DNA of 64,000 nt, taken from contig NZ_MQUA01000013.1 of the NCBI RefSeq assembly GCF_002943715.1, forward strand, positions 2,101,001 through 2,165,000, written 5' to 3'. Below, in pieces: positions 8,317 to 16,668 of this stretch. The notes below the pieces were generated by a model, which did no database searches, had not been told where the DNA came from, and saw nothing but the letters and a program-made list of their open reading frames with translations. Each line of letters opens with the position of its first letter. Positions within the stretch are counted from its first letter, which is position 1. The translations under genes were made by a program, and so were the position numbers. The stretch is from Polaribacter filamentus. Its GTDB lineage: Bacteria; Bacteroidota; Bacteroidia; Flavobacteriales; Flavobacteriaceae.

Positions 8317-8835
8317 ATGAAATATCTCATAGCCGAAGACGAAATCGATTTGCAACAAGCAATTGTCACCTATTTACAACGTGATGGTAATATTTGTGAA
8401 GTTGCATCAAATTTTAGAGAAGCTTCCGAAAAAGCTGCCATCTATGAGTATGATATTATTATTTTAGATATCAATTTGGTTTCTGGTAGTGGTTTAGACA
8501 TCCTAAAAACACTAAAAAAAGAAAAGAAAAAAGCAGGTGTTATTATTATTTCTGCTAATAATTCTTTAACGGATAAATTGGAAAGATTGGATTTAGGAGC
8601 CGATGATTATATTACAAAACCTTTTCATTTAGCACGTCATACATTTGCTACAACAGTCACATTAACAAACGGAGTACCTATAGAATCAGTTAGTAAAATG
8701 TTAGGTCATAAATCACTAAAAACGACCCAACACTATGCGAAGGTTTTAGATAGAAAAGTTAGTGAGGATATGCAAGCGTTAAAAAATAAATTCTTAGAAC
8801 AAAAAATTAATAATTTTAATTCTGAAAATATTTAA
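8317..8835 (+). CDS. chimera: response-regulator receiver domain fused to tyrosine-recombinase C-terminus
   Basis: 172 residues. Residues 1 to about 104 are the receiver domain of the OmpR-type regulator at 59082 (EDE acidic pocket, phospho-acceptor D51, K101 in ITKPFHLA). Then the sequence switches to the C-terminal catalytic part of a tyrosine recombinase: HLARHTF (HxxRH), LGHKS and a Tyr in TQHYAKV. The first catalytic Arg is missing, so recombination activity is unlikely. The joint lies in CTTTTCATTT, a stretch shared by both parents. ATG 8317 is chosen by comparison with the intact regulator. Whether it is expressed or is just scar DNA is unknown. Confidence 0.75.
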   Translation: MKYLIAEDEIDLQQAIVTYLQRDGNICEVASNFREASEKAAIYEYDIIILDINLVSGSGLDILKTLKKEKKKAGVIIISANNSLTDKLERLDLGADDYITKPFHLARHTFATTVTLTNGVPIESVSKMLGHKSLKTTQHYAKVLDRKVSEDMQALKNKFLEQKINNFNSENI

Positions 8836-9004
8836 GTAATTAATTTCCCACTACAAATAGTAAAATAGTTTTTAAAATAAATTAATTCTTTTATTTAGTT
8901 TAATTTACGTATTGTTGATGTTTAAATAATGAACTAATCCGTTTAATTTCATTTAATTTGTGAACTAAATAAACCAATTGATTACTCAAAAACAAATAAT
9001 TAGT

Positions 9005-9962
9005 TTGAGTTATACGCTTAGCATCTGTTTTATTTGATTTTGATATATTGGTTTACTTTCTACCATTCTATTAATCGTTTTATGAAATATGCTGGTTTTA
9101 AATTGAGATCGATTAATTCTAAAACAAAACTCATCAAAGTATGCTTGAATATGCCATTTACTTACATGGGTTGGTATTGCTCTGAACCATGACTTAACTT
9201 GCATAATCACAATGTGTAATTGTTTGAAATTAGCACCATTATTACTATATATTTGGTCAATGTCATACATCTCTTTTAAAGGTTGGTAACCTCTCCATTT
9301 ATCAGTTACTATTTTAGCAGATGTGCTTATATGCTCTTCAAATATCGGGGTTAATGATTTTGCAGAATAGTCTTTGATGGATCTGATATAAACTCTTTTA
9401 ACTTTATTGCCATCTGTTAATTCTACTGCGATAACAGCCTTTTTCTTTTTCGTATCATAACTTCTTCCTTGTTTGCCTTCTTCTTTCCCTCCAACAGTAA
9501 ATTCATCAACATGGATTAATTTCTCTAAAGGATATTTTTGACTGCTTTTCATTGCTTTACGCACTTTTTGCATGAAATACCACGCTGTTCCTTGGCGAAT
9601 GCTAAAACGTTTTCCCATTTGAATACTTGAAATACTTTTACTACTTGTACTCATTTCAAAAACCACACAAAAGGCTTTTTGCAATCCAAATTTAACTTTA
9701 TGAAATAAGGTGTTTGCAGTGGCGCTTTCTACGTGTTGACAGTTATAACAATGGTATCTATAATCTACTTTTTCACAGCCTTTGGTATGACCACATTTCA
9801 TACAAGTAAATCCATCTTGCCATTTTATTTTGGCTAAATACGCTTTACAAGCAGCATCATTTGGTAATTCTTTTATAAAGTTTAGTATATCTTGACCTTC
9901 AAATTGTTCCCTATCTCTTGTTTTAAAGGTTATAATATATGGAAATTAAATGACTAACTCAA
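9005..9962 (-). mobile_element. IS1595-family insertion sequence
   Basis: 958 bp with ends TTGAGTTA...TAACTCAA, flanked by a perfect 8-bp target duplication TAATTAGT (8997-9004 and 9963-9970); 8 bp is typical of IS1595. The empty target site occurs once in copy B (inside TATATAATTAGTAAAGAC). It landed at about codon 8 of the ECF sigma gene that follows. Confidence 0.92.
9010..9945 (-). CDS. IS1595-family transposase
   Basis: The frame is open from 9945 to the stop at 9010 (311 codons, the usual family length). An ATG appears only at 9801, which would cut off the first Cys of the zinc ribbon (FTCMKCGH...YHCYNCQH), so the true start is upstream at a non-ATG codon or has been lost. The ISXO2-like catalytic core is present (HVDEFTVGGKEEGKQGR, IVTDKWRGY, then the C-terminal region). 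It is the only gene of the element. Confidence 0.8.
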   Translation of the reverse strand, partial: FPYIITFKTRDREQFEGQDILNFIKELPNDAACKAYLAKIKWQDGFTCMKCGHTKGCEKVDYRYHCYNCQHVESATANTLFHKVKFGLQKAFCVVFEMSTSSKSISSIQMGKRFSIRQGTAWYFMQKVRKAMKSSQKYPLEKLIHVDEFTVGGKEEGKQGRSYDTKKKKAVIAVELTDGNKVKRVYIRSIKDYSAKSLTPIFEEHISTSAKIVTDKWRGYQPLKEMYDIDQIYSNNGANFKQLHIVIMQVKSWFRAIPTHVSKWHIQAYFDEFCFRINRSQFKTSIFHKTINRMVESKPIYQNQIKQMLSV

Positions 9963-10483
9963 TAATTAGTAAAGACAGTTTAAAAGAAATCTTTGACTCA
10001 TATTACAAAATGCTTGTGCTTTTTGCAAATCGCTTTTTGTCTTCTATAGGGGAATCAGAAGATCTGGTACAAGATGTATTTATTGATCTTTGGGAAAAGA
10101 ATAATGAATTTCCAAATGAAATTTCTTTAAAAATTTTCTTGTATAAAGTAGTTCGCAACAAATGTTACAATATTCTTAAACATAATAAAGTAAAAAATAA
10201 ATATGCAGAAAATGCCATCCAATCAATAGAAGATGACAATTTTTTTATTAAGCAAATCCTGGAAGATGAAACGGTTAAACAACTTTATGATGCTATTGAA
10301 ATACTTCCAAACCATAAAAAAGAAATCATCAAACTTAGTTTAAAAGGGATGAAGAATAGTGAAATTGCTGAAGAATTAGATATAAAGCTACAAACGGTTA
10401 AAACGCTTAAATCGCAGTCCTATAAAATTTTAAGAGAAAAACTGAAAGGTATTGACACTATTATTTATTTTTTGTTGAACTAA
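9950..10483 (+). CDS. ECF (FecI-like) RNA polymerase sigma factor, copy A, start codon supplied by IS1595
   Basis: 177 residues. The sigma-2 region (ANRFLSSIGESEDLVQDVFI) and the sigma-4 helix-turn-helix (MKNSEIAEELDIKLQTVKT) are intact. Only a few residues differ from its twin at 44584. The first codons ATG-ACT-AAC-TCA come from the inverted repeat of the IS1595 copy and read in frame into ATAATTAGT, replacing the original N-terminus. No FecR follows: an IS5 element starts 77 bases after the stop. It is therefore an orphan duplicate of the cassette 2 sigma. Confidence 0.85.
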   Translation: MTNSIISKDSLKEIFDSYYKMLVLFANRFLSSIGESEDLVQDVFIDLWEKNNEFPNEISLKIFLYKVVRNKCYNILKHNKVKNKYAENAIQSIEDDNFFIKQILEDETVKQLYDAIEILPNHKKEIIKLSLKGMKNSEIAEELDIKLQTVKTLKSQSYKILREKLKGIDTIIYFLLN

Positions 10484-10560
10484 AATTTAATCCAAAAAGA
10501 CACTATTTATAATAGTTAAATCAACAAGTTAGGAGTTAAATGTCTGAAAATTAATAATTT

Positions 10561-11835
10561 AAGGCCGTTGCAAAAAGCGAACTTAATTAATTTTACTTTT
10601 TAGAGTTCCCTTTTTTTTAGCTACAACATCGATTATGCTATTTTTTTTCTATTTTAAGTGAGTAAATGCCTTTTTTAGGCTTCATTTTTCCTTAATTTTT
10701 ACAATTAGACGCAAATATCCCTGGACTTCGATATAAATTGTAGCACATTGCCTCCATCAAATTTTGTGTATGCATTTTTTTCATCCCTCTATATCTTGCA
10801 ATTCCACCTTTAAACCATAATTTTATTCCTCCAAAAGTACGTTCTACTTTAAACCTTGTTTTTCCTATTAATTTATTGAATCTAGTTTCCCATTTTGTTA
10901 ACGGTTTATTTTTTACCGCCTTTTTAAGGATATGATTCTTTAAATTACGCTTCTTTAAAATCGCAACATTTTTCTTTGATTGGTACCCTTTATCTGCCTT
11001 TAGAGGGATGCCTTTTGGTAATGCTACATTTACAGTTTCTAGAACTTCCTCCAAATTTGCAATCTCATTTTTGCTGGCAGTTGTGGTTAGTACTCCTAGA
11101 ACAAGTCCTTCGTTATCCGTTACATGATGCTTTTTAAACCCAAAATGGTACTTTCCTCTTTTCTTTAACCAAGTACCCTCTTTATCGACACTATCTGGAT
11201 ATTCTTTGTGTACTTCTACTTGGTCTGCACAGCGGTCTTCGGTTACCTTAAAATTTGTTTTTCCTTTTGGTCTAAGTGGCGTATCTATTACACTAGCGTC
11301 TATTATTAAACCTGTTTTTACAATGATATTATGTGCTTCTAGCTGTTTGTTTATGGAGGTAAATAATTTTTCGAAGGTTTGTGTTTTGGTTAATGCGGTT
11401 CTAAACCTACTTAAAGTACTATGATCTGGAGCAACCTGTTCAATGGTCATCCCACAAAAATAACTAAAGGAAAGACTGTCATTTATTCGGTCTTCAACTT
11501 CATAATCGCTTAAACCATACCAACTTTGTAAAAGACACATTTTAAAAAGTAATGTCCCATCATAAGAAGGCTTGCCAGTGGCACTTTTTCCTTTTAAATA
11601 ATCATTATTTATTAGGATAGAGATCGTATCCCAATCGATAAGGGTGTTTATTTGGGTGAAAAATGTCTTTTTAATTTTTCTTGCTCGTAAATCGCAAATG
11701 CTATCGGCTAAAGTTGGTTGTTTTTGTATTTTCATACACTAAATTTACAGATTAATATACTTACAATCATATATTTAACATAAATAATAACGTGTTATTT
11801 TTGTTTTTTTTTAGGCACTTCCTTGCAACGGTCTT
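10561..11835 (-). mobile_element. IS5-family insertion sequence
   Basis: 1275 bp with inverted repeats AAGGCCGTTGCAAAAAG / AAGACCGTTGCAAGGAAG. Its left end sits exactly where homology between repeat copies A and B stops. No clear target duplication was found, so flanking DNA may have been deleted between the sigma gene and whatever used to follow it. Confidence 0.85.
10692..11735 (-). CDS. IS5-family transposase (DDE)
   Basis: 347 residues. The N-terminal DUF772-like region (SYDGTLLFKMCLLQSWYGLS) is followed by DDE core motifs LIIDASVIDTPL, LKADKGYQSK and ERTFGGIKLWFKGG with YRG. It appears complete. Start ATG 11735 lies 100 bases inside the inverted repeat. Confidence 0.9.
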   Translation of the reverse strand: MKIQKQPTLADSICDLRARKIKKTFFTQINTLIDWDTISILINNDYLKGKSATGKPSYDGTLLFKMCLLQSWYGLSDYEVEDRINDSLSFSYFCGMTIEQVAPDHSTLSRFRTALTKTQTFEKLFTSINKQLEAHNIIVKTGLIIDASVIDTPLRPKGKTNFKVTEDRCADQVEVHKEYPDSVDKEGTWLKKRGKYHFGFKKHHVTDNEGLVLGVLTTTASKNEIANLEEVLETVNVALPKGIPLKADKGYQSKKNVAILKKRNLKNHILKKAVKNKPLTKWETRFNKLIGKTRFKVERTFGGIKLWFKGGIARYRGMKKMHTQNLMEAMCYNLYRSPGIFASNCKN

Positions 11836-11867
11836 ATATAAACAATATTAAAATTAGTATAATTTAA

Positions 11868-11881
11868 AATGCACAACGGGT
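11868..11881. repeat. solitary IS982 terminal sequence
   Basis: AATGCACAACGGGT is identical to the terminal bases of the IS982 copies at 42061 and 43060, but no transposase is attached. It is a scar left by deletion of an IS982 copy, next to an unidentified protein fragment. Confidence 0.6.
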
Positions 11882-11896
11882 TTATTACTTCTGTAG

Positions 11897-12118
11897 TTAA
11901 GCTTTAATGTAATTAGAAAATTAAATTTTAGAGTCCCTTTAAGATCAAAAGTACGAGTCCACACATTTTTCAAACTAAAACCTGGCGAATTTATAAGTTT
12001 TACTGACGGCAATAACCAAAAGGTACAATTCAAATTACAGCACATCACAAAGAAACGCCCAAAAGCAAAAAAACATTCAAAGAAAGATCTTAAAAGGAAT
12101 TTTAAAAGAATTCATTGA
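11897..12118 (+). pseudogene. C-terminal fragment of an unidentified protein
   Basis: A 73-codon frame with no start codon, preceded by TAG. It encodes a basic tail: VHTFFKLKPGEFISFTDGNN, KVQFKLQHI, then KKRPKAKKHSKKDLKRNFKR. It begins just after the solitary IS982 end, so it looks like the stump of a gene cut by that element. I do not recognise the family. The rest of 11836-12195 holds nothing else. Confidence 0.35.
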
Positions 12119-12195
12119 AAGGTGCAGTCGTTTTTGAATAAATAATTATCAAAAAAAACTTAAAAAGACTTACTGTGATAGCCCTTATCATAAAT

Positions 12196-12804
12196 TCAAA
12201 CTCTTTTTATTCCAAATAGTAAAAATAAAACCTCTTTCAATTGCGCTCCAACACGAGCTCTCAATAAATGAAAAGCTTTTGCGATATGACCTTCAACGGT
12301 TTTAACCGAGATATTTAAATACTCAGCTATTTCAATATTAGTGAGCCCTTCTTTTTTGCTCAACAAAAAAGTTTCTTTGCATTTTTTAGGTAATTTAGAA
12401 ATACCTTTAATAATAATAGCAATCTTGCGCTTTAATATTTCACTATTACGATCATCAATAGCATCGTCAAGAGCTTCCATATAACTGCGTTCAAGAGCAG
12501 TAACAGCGTTGTTTTTACGATACGCATTGACAAATTGATTGTAAGCCATTTTAAAAAGATAATTCTTTAAAGAATATATAGTATCAAGCTTTTTTCGGTG
12601 CTTCCAAATATATAAAAACAACTCTTGTACAATGTCCTGAGCCATCGCCCAATCCCTTGTTAGACTATATGCATAATTAGAAAGCATACTGTGGTACGTT
12701 TTTACTAAATAAAGATAAGCATGTTCATCCCCGTCCTTTAGATGGGAGATTAAAACAGACTCTTTATCAAATTTAGAAAGCATAACATTATTTATTAAAA
12801 ACAT
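12196..12804 (-). CDS. ECF sigma factor, divergent from FecR of cassette 1
   Basis: 202 residues (195 if the second ATG at 12783 is used). The sigma-2 region (SLTRDWAMAQDIVQELFLYI) and sigma-4 helix-turn-helix (LTNIEIAEYLNISVKTVEGH) are clear. It belongs to the Bacteroidota ECF type that works with FecR anti-sigmas, but is not closely related to the sigma factors at 9950 and 44584. It is transcribed away from FecR with 97 bases between them, so the two may share a control region. It is probably the partner of the FecR at 12902 (inference from position). Confidence 0.82.
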   Translation of the reverse strand: MFLINNVMLSKFDKESVLISHLKDGDEHAYLYLVKTYHSMLSNYAYSLTRDWAMAQDIVQELFLYIWKHRKKLDTIYSLKNYLFKMAYNQFVNAYRKNNAVTALERSYMEALDDAIDDRNSEILKRKIAIIIKGISKLPKKCKETFLLSKKEGLTNIEIAEYLNISVKTVEGHIAKAFHLLRARVGAQLKEVLFLLFGIKRV

Positions 12805-12901
12805 ACAAATGTCATATAAAAATTATGAAATAAGCAAAAAAAATAAAAAAAATATCAAAAAGCAAGGGTTTTTAAAATCTGCTTTGCTATTACTAAAATG
12901 A

Positions 12902-14089
12902 ATGCTCTTAAAAATGACAGGTAAAATAGAAAAATTGATTGTGAAATATTTAACAAATTCGGCAACAACAACCGATTTAGATACACTATCCAACTGGATT
13001 AGCAATCCAGCAAATGAGAGACTTTTTAAAGAGTACGTAAAAACGTATTATGCAATCATCTGCAGCATGAACAATACAGATTATCAAAAAACAGTAGAAG
13101 AGCTGCTTCGCGCAATTCGCAATGAGAAGTCTTTTGTTCGCCGCCTTAAAACAAATGCGATATACAAATACGCTGCTGCTGCAGTAATAGTTTTTGGATT
13201 AGGATATTTTTTCAATAACAGTTTATTTAATGCATCTTCAGAAACAACCTCAATAATAGTAAATACAATTAAACCTGGTACAGATAAAGCCACACTTACT
13301 CTAGAAGATGGCTCACAAATAGTACTAGAAAAAGGAGCCTCTTTCCAAACACAAAATGCAAACAGTAATGGAGAAGAAATTGTATATAACAACGCTGCCA
13401 CCAAAAACCAAAAGCCAAAAACTACAAACCAAATAGCCTACAATTATTTAACAATACCAAGAGGAGGTGAGTTCTTTATAAAATTGTCAGACGGTACACA
13501 GGTTTGGCTAAACTCAGAATCTCAACTAAAATACCCAGTAAGTTTTGTTGAAGGCAAAACTAGAGTAGTAGAGCTGGTATATGGTGAAGCTTATTTTGAT
13601 GTATCTCCAAGTACAGAGCACAAGGGGTCAAAATTTAAGGTATTTAACAAATTTCAAGAAATAGAAGTATTAGGCACCCAATTTAATATTCAAGCCTATA
13701 GAGATGAAACTAATATTTACACAACCTTAGTAGAAGGAAGGGTGCTAGTAAGTTTAGAAGGAATCAAACAAGGTTTAAGACCCAATCAACAATCTAAATT
13801 AAATACTATAGATAACACCATAAAAGTAGAAAATGTTGATGTATACAATGAGATATCTTGGAAAGACGGCGTTTTTAGTTTCGATAGAAAACCATTAAAG
13901 GAAATTATGAAAATTTTTGCCAGATGGTATGATTTGGAACTGATACTTAATACTAAATCTATAGAAAACAAAAGGTTTTATGGCGCTTTAGATAAAGATC
14001 AGCCTATTGAAGACATATTAGAGATTCTAAAAAAACATAACATAATTTCAAGCTATAAAATAAACGGTAAAAAAATAGTTATAAAATAA
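12902..14089 (+). CDS. FecR-family anti-sigma factor (cassette 1)
   Basis: 395 residues; the start may be ATG 12914 (MTGKIEKLIV). A cytoplasmic sigma-binding part (about 1-85) is followed by one membrane helix (about 86-104), the periplasmic FecR domain (LTIPRGGEFFIKLSDGTQVW and following) and a C-terminal DUF4974 domain (FDRKPLKEIMKIFARWYD). The periplasmic half is very similar to the FecR at 45351, but the cytoplasmic part is almost unrelated. It should relay the state of the STN-containing SusC to a sigma factor. The last 120 bases of the gene recur at 19881. Confidence 0.9.
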   Translation: MLLKMTGKIEKLIVKYLTNSATTTDLDTLSNWISNPANERLFKEYVKTYYAIICSMNNTDYQKTVEELLRAIRNEKSFVRRLKTNAIYKYAAAAVIVFGLGYFFNNSLFNASSETTSIIVNTIKPGTDKATLTLEDGSQIVLEKGASFQTQNANSNGEEIVYNNAATKNQKPKTTNQIAYNYLTIPRGGEFFIKLSDGTQVWLNSESQLKYPVSFVEGKTRVVELVYGEAYFDVSPSTEHKGSKFKVFNKFQEIEVLGTQFNIQAYRDETNIYTTLVEGRVLVSLEGIKQGLRPNQQSKLNTIDNTIKVENVDVYNEISWKDGVFSFDRKPLKEIMKIFARWYDLELILNTKSIENKRFYGALDKDQPIEDILEILKKHNIISSYKINGKKIVIK

Positions 14090-14120
14090 ATTAACCATAA
14101 CAACTAAATACTTAAAAAAA
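13967..14120 (+). repeat. direct repeat 1 (end of fecR), brackets a 5.8-kb insert
   Basis: The last part of fecR and its 3' flank are repeated at 19881-20034 with a few changes. The DNA between the two copies (14120-19880) is absent from cassette 2, where fecR is followed directly by susC. Confidence 0.8.
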
Positions 14121-16504
14121 TGAAACAATTAATTAAAATTTCAATGACGGTAATCATGATCTTTATGTTTACACAGAGTACAATAGGTCAAACAAACTCT
14201 AATACGGCAACAGGCTCTAATTCACTATATAGTAATACTACAGGATCTGATAATACGGCAACAGGCTATAATTCACTATATAGTAATACTACAGGATCTG
14301 ATAATACGGCAACAGGCTATAATTCACTACGTAATAATACCTCAGGATTTTGGAATGTGGCAACAGGCTCTAATTCACTATATAGTAATACTACAGGAAT
14401 TTCTAATACGGCAATAGGCTTTTATTCACTATATAGTAATACCTCAGGAGAATGGAATGTGGCAACAGGCTATCAATCACTATATTATAATACTACAGGA
14501 GTTAATAATACAGCAACAGGCTCTAGTTCACTAACTAGTAATACTACAGGATCTTTTAATACTTCAGTAGGCTCTGGTTCACTATATAGTAATACTACAG
14601 GATCTGAGAATACTTCAGTAGGCTCTGGTTCACTAAATAGTAATACTACAGGAGTTAATAATACAGCAACAGGCTCTAGTTCACTAGAATATAATACTAC
14701 AGGATCTAATAATACGGCAACAGGCTTTGAGTCACTAGCTAGTAATACAACAGGAAACGAAAATATTGCAGTAGGCAATTTATCACTATATAGTAATACT
14801 ACAGGATATGCTAATACGGCAACAGGCTCTAGTTCACTACAAAATAATACTACAGGATTTGAAAATACGGCAACAGGTGCTAATTCACTAACTAATAATA
14901 CTACAGGAAGTTCTAATACGGCAACAGGCTTTGCTTCACTAAAAAATAATACTACAGGAACAAATAATACGACATCAGGCTTTAATTCACTATTAAATAA
15001 TATTACAGGATCTGATAATACTTCAGCAGGCTCTAATTCACTATATAGTAATACTACAGGATCTGATAATACGGCAACAGGCTCTAATTCACTATATAGT
15101 AATACTACAGGAACAAATAATACGACATCAGGCTCTAATTCACTATATAGTAATACTACAGGATCTGATAATACGGCAACAGGCTCTCAATCACTATATA
15201 GTAATACTACAGGACTTAATAATACGGCATCAGGCTTTAAATCACTATATAGTAATACTACAGGATATGATAATACGGCATCAGGCTTTAAATCACTATT
15301 ATCTAATACTACAGGATCTGATAATACGGCAACAGGCTATGAGTCACTATTTAGTAATACTACAGGATATGCTAATACGGCAACAGGCTATCATTCACTA
15401 TATAATAATACAACAGGAAACGAAAATATTGCAGTAGGCAATTTATCACTATATAGTAATACTACAGGATATGCTAATACGGCAACAGGCTCTAGTTCAC
15501 TACAAAATAATACTACAGGATATGCTAATACGGCATCAGGCTTTGGTACACTATTATCTAATACTACAGGATATGATAATACGGCAACAGGCTTTGAGTC
15601 ACTAACTAGTAATACAACAGGAAACGAAAATATTGCAGTAGGCAATTTATCACTAAATAGTAATACTACAGGATCTAATAATACGGCAACAGGCTTTGAG
15701 TCACTAACTAGTAATACAACAGGAAACGAAAATATTGCAGTAGGCAATTTATCACTAAATAGTAATACTACAGGATCTAATAATACGGCAATTGGATATC
15801 AAGCTGGATATACTTCTAAAGGTAGTAATAATGTCTTTATAGGAAACTATGCTGGTTTTTCTGAGACAGGTAATAGTAAGCTCTACATAGACAATTCTGA
15901 TACGCCTAGCCCTCTAATTTTTGGAGACTTTGATAGTAATGAATTAACGGTAAATGGCAATTTGATAATTAGTAATACTGATTTTACTAATGTTTCAAAT
16001 AATGTGATAATTGAAACTGGAGTAGACTTTTGGTTTAAAGGTGATGGTGCTGTAGAAGCTACCATTGATGCCAAAATAGATGGTACCGTAGTATTTGGTG
16101 GAGAAGATGGTTCTACATTAACAAGCGCAGATATTGCCGCAAACTACTATTCCGATTTTTCAGTTTGGGTAGAAGGTGGTATTGTAACAGAAGATATTGC
16201 CATTGCTGCTAGTGTAGATTGGGCAACTCCAGACTATGTGTTTGAGGCAAGTTATAAATTACCTACACTTATAGATGTAGAAAACTATATTAAGGAAAAT
16301 GGGCATCTAGAAGATGTACCATCAAAAGCAGAAGTTATTAAGAGAGGTTGGTCTTTACCTAAAATGGACCAAACATTGCTTAAAAAAGTTGAAGAATTAA
16401 CCTTATATACTATTGAACAAGAGAAGAATATTAATGCACAAAACAAAAAAATTGATACCCTTACAAAGCAAGTTGAAATGCTGTTAAAAATAGTTAATAA
16501 ATAA
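14120..16504 (+). CDS. secreted tail-fibre/YadA-head-like repeat protein with C-terminal coiled coil
   Basis: 794 residues. A signal peptide (1-24) is followed by 31 tandem 17-residue units with the pattern NTATGxxSLxxNTTGxx (about 28-560), likely a left-handed beta-roll or beta-solenoid. A non-repeat region follows (about 565-700), then an ENGHLEDVPSKAEV motif and a terminal coiled coil (about 755-794). This end is common in Bacteroidota trimeric fibre-like proteins that otherwise carry a peptidase S74 domain; that protease is absent here. No T9SS domain is seen. Its likely role is a surface fibre or adhesin. It lies inside the insert bracketed by fecR tails. Confidence 0.75.
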   Translation: MKQLIKISMTVIMIFMFTQSTIGQTNSNTATGSNSLYSNTTGSDNTATGYNSLYSNTTGSDNTATGYNSLRNNTSGFWNVATGSNSLYSNTTGISNTAIGFYSLYSNTSGEWNVATGYQSLYYNTTGVNNTATGSSSLTSNTTGSFNTSVGSGSLYSNTTGSENTSVGSGSLNSNTTGVNNTATGSSSLEYNTTGSNNTATGFESLASNTTGNENIAVGNLSLYSNTTGYANTATGSSSLQNNTTGFENTATGANSLTNNTTGSSNTATGFASLKNNTTGTNNTTSGFNSLLNNITGSDNTSAGSNSLYSNTTGSDNTATGSNSLYSNTTGTNNTTSGSNSLYSNTTGSDNTATGSQSLYSNTTGLNNTASGFKSLYSNTTGYDNTASGFKSLLSNTTGSDNTATGYESLFSNTTGYANTATGYHSLYNNTTGNENIAVGNLSLYSNTTGYANTATGSSSLQNNTTGYANTASGFGTLLSNTTGYDNTATGFESLTSNTTGNENIAVGNLSLNSNTTGSNNTATGFESLTSNTTGNENIAVGNLSLNSNTTGSNNTAIGYQAGYTSKGSNNVFIGNYAGFSETGNSKLYIDNSDTPSPLIFGDFDSNELTVNGNLIISNTDFTNVSNNVIIETGVDFWFKGDGAVEATIDAKIDGTVVFGGEDGSTLTSADIAANYYSDFSVWVEGGIVTEDIAIAASVDWATPDYVFEASYKLPTLIDVENYIKENGHLEDVPSKAEVIKRGWSLPKMDQTLLKKVEELTLYTIEQEKNINAQNKKIDTLTKQVEMLLKIVNK
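14213..15790 (+). repeat. 31 tandem 51-bp coding repeats
   Basis: Each unit encodes 17 residues. Several adjacent units are nearly identical at the DNA level (for example around 15590-15780, where a two-unit block is repeated), so the array probably expands and contracts by slippage or unequal crossing over. Confidence 0.85.
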
Positions 16505-16668
16505 CCCATCATTTATAATAGTAATATTTACTATAAATAGTGAAGTATCAGATAATTCAATTGCTGCCTATAAAATATGTTTTTTTGAATTAGACATTAT
16601 TTTTTAAGACAAATTGAAAAATATAATTTTAAACAAATTCTAAAAATGAAAAATTAATAATAAAAACG

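Larger units (their letters stand above)
7433..10560 (+). repeat. direct repeat copy A (HAD relic, TolC stub, RR::recombinase chimera, ECF sigma)
   Basis: It matches 41039-45200 (copy B) nearly base for base. After removing the IS1595 insertion with one target copy (966 bp), A is about 2162 bp. After removing two IS982 copies, spacer and target duplication, B is about 2160 bp. The copies are in the same orientation 33.6 kb apart. The sigma gene products differ at only a handful of positions. Confidence 0.9.

Noticed and set aside
14485-15747. Long open frames on the minus strand across the 51-bp repeats
   Set aside because: They are antisense to the repeat gene and arise because the repeat unit lacks stops in that frame. 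Composition is low-complexity, with no start signal.
14213-15790. CRISPR-like tandem repeat array
   Set aside because: The 51-bp units are contiguous, in frame, without unique spacers, and encode a 17-residue protein repeat.
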